Below are positions 1-5,279 of a DNA stretch of 5,279 nt, piece after piece. The position numbers and the translations under genes were made by a program. The DNA lies in the NCBI GenBank assembly GCA_027066795.1, contig JAMONA010000043.1, positions 1 to 5,279 on the forward strand, written 5' to 3'. Each line of letters opens with the position of its first letter. Position 1 is the stretch's first letter. The DNA is from Candidatus Kaiserbacteria bacterium (GTDB taxonomy: Bacteria; Patescibacteriota; Minisyncoccia; Phycocordibacterales; UBA2100). The notes under the pieces are model-generated. The model saw only the letters and a list, made by a program, of their open reading frames with translations, did not search any database and had not been told where the DNA came from.

Positions 1-548
1 CAAACATGGGCGACGCTCCAGTAGAATTTAAGTGTCCACAATGCCAAGCCGACATGGTATACAAACTATCTAAAGGTGGTAAGTTTATGAGCTGTAATAA
101 ATTCCCTGAGTGTAATGGCGCTCGCAAGGCAGACGGCAGTATAATAGAGCCTCCAAAAGAGATTGGTGAGGAGTGCCCGAAATGTGGTGTAGGCACTGGT
201 CGCAGGCTTAAAGTACATGGCAACTTGGTGCAGAGAGAGGGGCGATTTGGCTTATTCATCTCTTGTTCTGAGTATCCTAAATGTAAGTATATAAAACAAG
301 ATGCAATGCTAAACAGCACAGGAGTAAAGTGCGGGGAGTGTAAAGACGGTGAGATGGCAGAGCGCCGCGGGCGCTTCGGCCCTTTCTATAGCTGCACCAA
401 CTACCCTGACTGTAAGCATATAACTAAGACTAAGCCAACAGGTAACCTATGTAAGATGTGCGGTAAGCTAATGATGGAGGGTACTAAGACAATCCCCGAG
501 CGCTGCAGCGACAAAACCTGCCCAAATCATAATCCTCATAAGCTTTAA
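1..548 (+). CDS. topA: DNA topoisomerase I, C-terminal zinc-ribbon region (5' end cut by window)
   Basis: Type IA topoisomerases relax negatively supercoiled DNA; only the DNA-binding tail is visible here. The 180 residues after the ATG at base 6 contain four Cys4 zinc ribbons of the topoisomerase type: C10/C13-C30/C36, C57/C60-C87/C93, C109/C112-C130/C136 and C149/C152-C167/C172. The second and third carry the typical family pattern of a 'GRFG' turn followed by 'SC..YP.CK' (GRFGLFISCSEYPKC and GRFGPFYSCTNYPDC). The frame is open to the left edge (an AAC codon precedes the ATG), so the ATG at base 6 is almost certainly an internal methionine and the catalytic Toprim and active-site tyrosine regions lie outside the window. 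The stop is TAA at 546-548. The gene converges on the minus-strand operon and its stop abuts that operon's terminator. A free-standing zinc-ribbon protein is the alternative, but less likely. Confidence 0.9.
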   Translation, partial: NMGDAPVEFKCPQCQADMVYKLSKGGKFMSCNKFPECNGARKADGSIIEPPKEIGEECPKCGVGTGRRLKVHGNLVQREGRFGLFISCSEYPKCKYIKQDAMLNSTGVKCGECKDGEMAERRGRFGPFYSCTNYPDCKHITKTKPTGNLCKMCGKLMMEGTKTIPERCSDKTCPNHNPHKL

Positions 549-582
549 AGAAAAAACCCGTATGACATTTAATCACACGGGT
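547..582 (-). terminator. Rho-independent terminator of the minus-strand operon
   Basis: A 10-bp stem (556-565 with 573-582) encloses a 7-base loop (566-572). Read on the minus strand the stem pairs fully, with one G-U wobble, and is followed by the tract TTTTTTCTTT at 556-547. On the plus strand the same position is an A-C mismatch and the downstream bases are not T-rich. The hairpin is therefore built for minus-strand transcripts leaving the sigma-like gene, whose stop is about 23 bases upstream. It may also slow polymerase arriving from topA, whose stop codon overlaps the T tract. Confidence 0.85.
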
Positions 583-605
583 CGGAATTCTATTTAGAAG
601 AAATG

Positions 606-1640
606 CTAGGCTACTACAAAGTACTTGCCGTCACCGTCTATGCCGAAGCTTTCTGCATCTTGTAGGTTTATCATTATTGTATTTGTCTTTACGTAACGCT
701 CTCGCTTTATCATCTCCATTAGGTCTGCTTTAGTTAGTGGGCCATTTTTAGTTAAAATATCTTTAAGCACGTCTTTTACAAGACCATTGGTATAACCCCA
801 CTCTGCAAGTGCATATAATCCTCGGCCAACCAGTACAAACCTCTGGTCTTTGATAAGCTCATTATGACAAGTAGCGCTATGTGCTTTACGGCCAAAAGTT
901 TCACTTATAGCGTCAGCCACCTCTCCGTAGTGCATTGGTGACCCGTGCTTGCGTAGAACCAGCCATGCCATATCTCTGATACCTCTCATATTGATACCTG
1001 GTGAGCCTGCCCTACCCCAGTCTCCTAACTGATTCCGGGCTAGCCTCTTAGAGAGGTTAAGCCACTGTAGCGCTGTATTATCATTACGATAAGAATCATC
1101 TACATCACCTAGCTCCGTAAGTAACCTGTCTATCATGTCCCGCTCTGCTAGCAACTCATCTTTTGCTATCTTCTTATATATACCATCTATAGCATCATGC
1201 ACACGCTCTGCAAGAACCTTGTCTTCATACCAACGATGTACAAAATTTGTACTCTCTCTAAGTTTTGTGAATTGGTCACCTATCACAAGTAAAAAATGTA
1301 TGTGGTTTTGCATTGACTCATTATTACTCAGTTCATTAAGTAAGACATCTTCTGATACTACAGAGCCAAGATCTTTAATAACGCCAGTTATCTCAGTAAA
1401 TACTGCCACATTATCTAGATATGCATCACTCTTACGTACAGCTGCTAATGCACCCGTCTCTATCTGTCGTACTCGTTCTCTGGTGATGCTATATGAGCGA
1501 CCAACACTTTCTAAAGTCTCTCGCTTTACACTCTTGCCTAGCCCATACCTACGAGCCAACACATCAGCAGAGCGCTCAGGTAGTGCCTTAAGTAGTTTCT
1601 TGGTTATTTCTTTTGCTTTAAATGATGTCTTAATTGCCAT
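606..1640 (-). CDS. Sigma-70 region 4-like / HARE-HTH DNA-binding protein
   Basis: This 344-residue protein is predicted to be cytoplasmic, DNA-binding and probably a transcription factor. Residues about 12-72 resemble sigma-70 region 4: region 4.1 starts 'LPERSADVLARRYGLG', and the 4.2 recognition helix reads 'SITRERVRQIETGALAAVRK', close to the sigma-A consensus. Residues about 75-205 form a helical linker I do not recognise. Residues about 218-285 look like a HARE-HTH winged helix (AWLVLRKHGSPMHYGEVADAI, then KDQRFVLVGRGLYALAEWGY without its start), the fold also found in the RNA polymerase delta subunit. The last 55 residues look like a second winged helix. Sigma regions 1 to 3 are absent, so a conventional promoter-opening sigma factor is unlikely. 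A TAG lies in frame eight codons upstream with no other start between, so the ATG is the first possible start. The only Shine-Dalgarno-like AGGA (1663-1666) is about 22 bases away, which is too far. The gene follows leuS by 31 bases and ends before the terminator. Domain calls are firm; function is inferred. Confidence 0.85.
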   Translation of the reverse strand: MAIKTSFKAKEITKKLLKALPERSADVLARRYGLGKSVKRETLESVGRSYSITRERVRQIETGALAAVRKSDAYLDNVAVFTEITGVIKDLGSVVSEDVLLNELSNNESMQNHIHFLLVIGDQFTKLRESTNFVHRWYEDKVLAERVHDAIDGIYKKIAKDELLAERDMIDRLLTELGDVDDSYRNDNTALQWLNLSKRLARNQLGDWGRAGSPGINMRGIRDMAWLVLRKHGSPMHYGEVADAISETFGRKAHSATCHNELIKDQRFVLVGRGLYALAEWGYTNGLVKDVLKDILTKNGPLTKADLMEMIKRERYVKTNTIMINLQDAESFGIDGDGKYFVVA

Positions 1641-1671
1641 AGTGTTTTCGTTTTGAGTTGATTCCTATGTG

Positions 1672-4494
1672 CTACTGTACCACAATATTTGCCACTCGTC
1701 CAGTAATATATATAAACTGCTTAACTAAGCCGTTTCCTGTCTTTTTTACCCAGTTATCCACAGCCTCGTCTGCCATTGCAAGCACCTTAATGTCTTTTTC
1801 TGAGATGCCTGCTGGTACTGTAAGCTCGGCCCTAACCTTACCATTTACCTGCACAGCAATCGTTACAGTGTCTTCTATAAGATTACCCTTGTCATACTCT
1901 GGCCACTGCTCCTCTATTAAGAATGTCTCATTACCAAGCTTACTCCAGAGCTCTTGGGTGATATGTGGAGCAAACGGGCTAAGCACCTTTAAAAAGCTCT
2001 CAAAATCATTTTTTGTGACACTCTTCTCTTTTTCAATTGTATTAACAAATATCATCATCTGTGAGATTGCTGTATTGTATTTCATGTCACTGATATCCTC
2101 TCCTACCTTCTTAATTGTCTTATTGAGTTGTTTCTGAACATTGTTGTTACTTGTACTCTCATTTACATACTCTTGGGCTTTCCATACCTTATCCAAGAAT
2201 CTCTTTGGGCCTAACAATCCTTTAGTACTCCAACTAACCGCTTGGTCAAATGGGCCCATAAACATCTCATACGTACGGAAAGCGTCTGCGCCATACTCAT
2301 CTATCACATCATCAGGATTAATTACATTACCCCAACGTTTACTCATCTTGCGACCATCCTCTGCCATTATGAGTCCTACTGTCTGCAACTTTGTAAATGG
2401 TTCACTATAAGATACGACACCAATATCAAATAGAAACTTGTGCCAAAAGCGTGCGTATATAAGATGCCTTGTCGCATGCTCTGCCCCACCAACATAAAAG
2501 TCTACTGGGCTCCAATACTTCTCCTTCTCTTTATCTACTAGTGCACTATCATTATGCGGGTCGATATAACGCAAATAATACCAGCTAGAGCCAGCCCATT
2601 GTGGCATGGTGTTTGTCTCTCTCTTTGCATCACCACCACAGCTCGGGCACTTGGTATTGACCCACTCATCTATGCCTGCTAGTGGGCTCTCACCAGTGCC
2701 TGTCGGCTCATAACTCTCTACCTCTGGTAGCACCAGCGGCAACTCATCATCAGGCACTGGTACCACGCCGCACTCTACACAATGTATAAGAGGTATGGGC
2801 TCACCCCAATAGCGCTGCCTAGCAAACACCCAATCTCTCAGCTTATAACTTATCGTCATCTTACCTCCTACAAACTCTGTTATAGCCTTCTTAGCCTCCT
2901 CACTATTCATACCATCAAACTTACTAGAGTTGCATAAATTTCCCTTACCTGTATATACTTTTGTATCATGTAGTGACTCCAATGCAAACTTATCACCGTC
3001 TGTAATAATCTTCTCAAATAACTCAGACTCTGTGAGCCACACCGGTGTATGCTTTTTTAGTTCTTCTTCAGATACGGTCTCCGGGGTATCATCTGTCACC
3101 TCCAGTAATACTCTTCTGCTGAATAATGCTCGATTAACTTTTTTACCTGGATGATAAAAATGGGCTTCAGTCTCATCAGTAAGATATTTAATAAATTTTG
3201 TTTTATAACCTGTTTCTTCAAGTGTCTCACGAATGGCTGCCTTTATATAGTCCTCTTCATCTTCTACACCACCAAATACAAAAGAATGCTCTTTAAACTC
3301 TTTACTATATTGTATCAAGTACTTACCTGTCTTATGATTATAAATAACCGCCCCAACCGCAACTCTTGGTACTGGGTTCTCTAATGGTTCGCCAAACACC
3401 TTTCTTACCACTTGGCGTACATCAATCCCATATTTCTTAGCAAACTCATAATCGCGCTCGTCGTGAGCTGGCACAGCCATTATTGCTCCAGTGCCGTAGT
3501 CTGCCATTACGTAATCTGCTATGTATATTGGCAACTCATCACTATTTACTGGGTTTACTGCCTTTACCCCTTTTAGTTCAACACCGGTCTTCTCCTTTGT
3601 CATATCTCCCCTCTCTATATGAGTCTTTTTACCAGTCTCTTTTATATACTTCTCTACTTCTGCCTTATTCTCTAGCTTACTTAACCACTCTTGCACAAGT
3701 GAGTGCTCGGGCGCCAACACCATGTAAGTAGCACCAAAGAGAGTGTCTGGCCGTGTGGTAAACACTTTTATCTTGTCGTCAGAGTCTTTAATTTTAAAGT
3801 CTATTTCTGCGCCCTCGCTCTTACCTATCCAATTGCGTTGAGACTCCTTTATGCTCTCTTGCCAGTCTAGCTTGTCTATGTCGTCAAGCAGCCTATCGGC
3901 GTAGTCTGTGATTTTTATTATCCACTGCCTTATCGGTTTTTTCTCTATCTCGCTATCACACCTCTCGCACCTGCCATCCTCTAGGTCCTCATTGGCAAGG
4001 CCGGTCTTACAACTCGGACACCAGTTAATAGGCTCGTTACTCTCATACACAAGTCCCTTCTTAAACATTTGAATAAATGCCCACTGAGTCCATTTATAAA
4101 AGTCTGGGTCAGTTGTACTCAACTCTCGTTCCCAATCATAGTTTATAGATATCTTCTCTAACTGCTCTTTATACCGTGCAATATTTTCATTAGTATTAAT
4201 ACTTGGATGCACTTTATTCTTCAACGCGTGTTGCTCTGCTGGTAGACCAAATGCATCCCAACCCATAGGATGTAACACATTAAATCCATTCATTTTTTTA
4301 TACCTACTTATTATGTCTGTGGCTATGTAGCCCTTAGGGTGTCCAACGTGCAGCCCAGCACCAGATGGGTACGGAAACATGTCTAATATATAAAACTTTT
4401 CTTTATTAGAGTCCTCAGTAGTACGATAAACTTTTGCTTCATTCCAAGCATCCCTCCACTTCTGCTCTACTGTCTTATGGTCGTATCTATTCAT
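1672..4494 (-). CDS. leuS: Leucyl-tRNA synthetase with a Nudix domain inserted in the editing domain
   Basis: This cytoplasmic class I synthetase charges tRNA-Leu with leucine and hydrolyses mischarged tRNA. Domains in order: catalytic HIGH motif as HVGH (residues 49-52); a Cys4 metal site C159/C162-C176/C179; the CP1 editing domain with the threonine-rich TTRPDT (246-251) and HDERD (344-348); a Nudix domain at about 371-508; the return to the catalytic core at 'RDWVFARQRYWGEPIP' (553-568); a second Cys4 set C572/C575-C616/C619; KMSKR (716-720) in place of KMSKS; the anticodon-binding helical domain; and a C-terminal domain beginning near 'VQVNGKVRAE' and ending 'ANIVVQ'. There is no long leucine-specific insert before KMSKR. 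At 940 residues it is long for the family; without the Nudix insert it would be about 800. An in-frame TAA immediately precedes the ATG, fixing the start. The stop is TAG. Family and completeness are certain; the role of the insert is unknown. Confidence 0.97.
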   Translation of the reverse strand: MNRYDHKTVEQKWRDAWNEAKVYRTTEDSNKEKFYILDMFPYPSGAGLHVGHPKGYIATDIISRYKKMNGFNVLHPMGWDAFGLPAEQHALKNKVHPSINTNENIARYKEQLEKISINYDWERELSTTDPDFYKWTQWAFIQMFKKGLVYESNEPINWCPSCKTGLANEDLEDGRCERCDSEIEKKPIRQWIIKITDYADRLLDDIDKLDWQESIKESQRNWIGKSEGAEIDFKIKDSDDKIKVFTTRPDTLFGATYMVLAPEHSLVQEWLSKLENKAEVEKYIKETGKKTHIERGDMTKEKTGVELKGVKAVNPVNSDELPIYIADYVMADYGTGAIMAVPAHDERDYEFAKKYGIDVRQVVRKVFGEPLENPVPRVAVGAVIYNHKTGKYLIQYSKEFKEHSFVFGGVEDEEDYIKAAIRETLEETGYKTKFIKYLTDETEAHFYHPGKKVNRALFSRRVLLEVTDDTPETVSEEELKKHTPVWLTESELFEKIITDGDKFALESLHDTKVYTGKGNLCNSSKFDGMNSEEAKKAITEFVGGKMTISYKLRDWVFARQRYWGEPIPLIHCVECGVVPVPDDELPLVLPEVESYEPTGTGESPLAGIDEWVNTKCPSCGGDAKRETNTMPQWAGSSWYYLRYIDPHNDSALVDKEKEKYWSPVDFYVGGAEHATRHLIYARFWHKFLFDIGVVSYSEPFTKLQTVGLIMAEDGRKMSKRWGNVINPDDVIDEYGADAFRTYEMFMGPFDQAVSWSTKGLLGPKRFLDKVWKAQEYVNESTSNNNVQKQLNKTIKKVGEDISDMKYNTAISQMMIFVNTIEKEKSVTKNDFESFLKVLSPFAPHITQELWSKLGNETFLIEEQWPEYDKGNLIEDTVTIAVQVNGKVRAELTVPAGISEKDIKVLAMADEAVDNWVKKTGNGLVKQFIYITGRVANIVVQ
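2968..3384 (-). other. Nudix hydrolase domain embedded in LeuRS (residues about 371-508)
   Basis: The domain is seen directly in the leuS reading frame. It starts with a typical Nudix strand (PRVAVGAVIYNHKTGKYLIQ) and carries a complete Nudix box at residues 408-430 (bases 3205-3273). This box fits G-x5-E-x7-R-E-U-x-E-E-x-G-U, with G408, E414, R422, E423, E426, E427 and G429 all present; only the first hydrophobic position is a threonine (T424). The C-terminal strands and a 'PVWLTESELFEKI' segment typical of the fold follow. LeuRS editing-domain sequence resumes at 'VYTGKGNLCNSSKFDGM'. Nudix enzymes cleave nucleoside diphosphates linked to another group, using these glutamates to bind Mg2+, so the domain looks catalytically competent. 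Its substrate cannot be read from the sequence. The exact boundaries are uncertain by about 10 residues at each end. Confidence 0.93.
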
Positions 4495-4511
4495 TTAAGC
4501 ATTTTAGCACG

Positions 4512-4518
4512 TCCTTTT
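4512..4518 (-). promoter_or_regulatory. Ribosome binding site upstream of leuS, with unusual spacing
   Basis: AAAAGGA overlaps the TAA stop of the upstream gene (4517-4519). It is 17 bases from the leuS ATG at 4494, longer than usual, but only 9 bases from an out-of-frame ATG at 4500-4502. That ATG opens a three-codon frame, M-L-K, whose TGA overlaps the leuS start as ATGA. No in-frame leuS start exists further upstream because TAA directly precedes the ATG. LeuS may therefore be translated by coupling to the upstream gene or to the mini-frame; this is inference. Confidence 0.5.
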
Positions 4519-5279
4519 AATCTATGCGAATTGGTGTAGGTAGTGATTTGATTCTTGGATACTCCTCGTACTTATCTGGGTCTATTGTGCGCTCATAGCA
4601 TGTATCACCAACTCCGTGACCCCATTGTGTAGCCTCTTTCATAAGCTCACGTACTTGCCAATCGTCATAACCCCCACTTAGTGCACCTTCGTCTACTTTA
4701 GGGCTCTCTAGACTAAACTTAGCACAAAGCTCAAATTTAGGCTCAGGGCCCTCTGAGGCAATTAAATTATAACCGTACTTTAGTCCAGACTCTGGGTCTA
4801 CAGGAGTATACCCAATACCCTCTAATGGGTCCGTAAGAGCTTCCAGACTCTCTGGCAGTTCTTGCTTAGAACGGTAGTAATTTATAATACTATATTGTAT
4901 GCTCTGTAAGTCACTTATACGAACTCTATCATTTTTTATCTTTCGTTGGGTACTTGGAGAACCCATTACAAAGAAACCAGATATCAAAGATACCAAAACA
5001 ACAGCAGCTACTGATGCACCAATAACCTTAGACTTGCTCTCGTTTTTTTGCCAATACCCCTTAATGTCTTTATTGTAATAGTAAAATACCGCACCAAACA
5101 CCACCAGCACTACCAATACCTTAACTATAAACTCTACTGTCATCTGCTCCCCTCGCAGGAAGGTGTATACCAATGTGATTAAATCTATAAGCATGCCTGA
5201 CGCAGACAAAAATAAGGTCAAGTATATACCCCACTTATGTACCCATAAATTCCTTTTTTGGTCGTGTGCTCGTACATCT
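4517..5279 (-). CDS. DUF5671 membrane protein with pseudopilin-like C-terminal domain (5' end cut by window)
   Basis: The frame is open from the right edge (first full codon GAT at 5278) to TAA at 4517-4519, giving 253 visible residues; the true start lies outside the window. Numbering from the edge, three hydrophobic segments lie at about 18-41 (includes LIDLITLVYTFLRGE), 47-67 (FIVKVLVVLVVFGAVFYYY) and 86-106 (VIGASVAAVVLVSLISGFFVM). The first two match the end of the DUF5671 family, common in Patescibacteria. After the third comes a soluble region resembling the GspG/pilin fold: 'RISDLQSIQYSIINYYRSKQ', then 'LPESLEALTD', then 'YTPVDPESGLKYGY'. This mimics a pilin stem with a transmembrane helix followed by a strand-rich head, but without a prepilin peptidase site. 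C185 and C227 could form a disulfide if the tail is outside the membrane. It is the first visible gene of the operon, 22 bases before leuS. Function is unknown; an envelope role is inferred. Confidence 0.82.
   Translation of the reverse strand, partial: DVRAHDQKRNLWVHKWGIYLTLFLSASGMLIDLITLVYTFLRGEQMTVEFIVKVLVVLVVFGAVFYYYNKDIKGYWQKNESKSKVIGASVAAVVLVSLISGFFVMGSPSTQRKIKNDRVRISDLQSIQYSIINYYRSKQELPESLEALTDPLEGIGYTPVDPESGLKYGYNLIASEGPEPKFELCAKFSLESPKVDEGALSGGYDDWQVRELMKEATQWGHGVGDTCYERTIDPDKYEEYPRIKSLPTPIRID

Noticed and set aside
6..8. ATG as the start of a small zinc-ribbon protein
   Set aside because: The frame is open to the window edge and the four ribbons match the tail of topoisomerase I, so this is taken as an internal codon.
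556..582. Terminator for topA on the plus strand
   Set aside because: On the plus strand the stem has an A-C mismatch and no T tract follows; the minus-strand reading is clearly better.
1135..2433. Several plus-strand open frames of about 60-170 codons opposite the sigma-like gene and leuS
   Set aside because: They lie wholly or almost wholly antisense to well-supported genes, have Ser/Leu-rich compositions typical of shadow frames, and show no recognisable domain.
2968..3384. Possible frameshift, chimeric assembly or separate Nudix gene inside leuS
   Set aside because: The frame is continuous, there is no internal stop, and LeuRS motifs resume in register on both sides. It reads as a true in-frame domain insertion, though read-level support was not available.
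2930..3731. Plus-strand open frames of about 74-82 codons opposite the Nudix-bearing part of leuS
   Set aside because: They are shadows of leuS without recognisable motifs.
5219..5221. TTG as the start of the DUF5671/pilin-like gene
   Set aside because: The frame stays open to the right edge, and the 19 extra residues continue the DUF5671 pattern (charged stretch, then KWGIYLTLF), so the real start is outside the window.
1..5279. UGA recoding as in some Patescibacteria (Gracilibacteria, Absconditabacteria)
   Set aside because: No gene contains an in-frame TGA and glycine is encoded by normal GGN codons throughout.

Overview
The window looks like part of the genome of a Candidate Phyla Radiation (Patescibacteria) bacterium, probably of the Parcubacteria type. 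This is inferred from gene content, not from any search: a DUF5671 membrane protein joined to a pseudopilin-like domain, a sigma region 4 / HARE-HTH fusion protein, tightly packed AT-rich genes and weak or badly spaced Shine-Dalgarno sequences. Stops are TAA, TAG and TAA, and no in-frame TGA interrupts any gene, so nothing points to UGA recoding.

Layout. Positions 1-548 (+) hold the 3' end of a DNA topoisomerase I gene, with four Cys4 zinc ribbons. It converges on a three-gene block that fills the rest of the window on the minus strand. In transcription order this block is: a DUF5671/pseudopilin-like membrane protein (4517 to the right edge, 5' end missing), leucyl-tRNA synthetase (1672-4494) and a sigma-region-4/HARE-HTH DNA-binding protein (606-1640). 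Gaps of 22 and 31 bases suggest one operon. It ends at a good intrinsic terminator (about 547-582) lying between the convergent genes. There is no stretch over 300 bases without a gene, and no tRNA, rRNA, CRISPR array, insertion sequence or repeat array was seen.

The notable feature is in leuS. The synthetase is about 940 residues because a complete Nudix hydrolase domain, with an intact Nudix box, sits inside its CP1 editing domain, just after the conserved editing motif HDERD. Without the insert (about 138 residues) the enzyme would be about 800 residues, the usual size of a compact Bacillus-type LeuRS. The synthetic site, both Cys4 metal sites, the editing motifs and the C-terminal domain all look intact. 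This appears to be a two-enzyme fusion in which nucleotide-diphosphate chemistry is embedded in the proofreading module. The other operon members suggest housekeeping co-expression of translation, transcription and envelope genes rather than one pathway.
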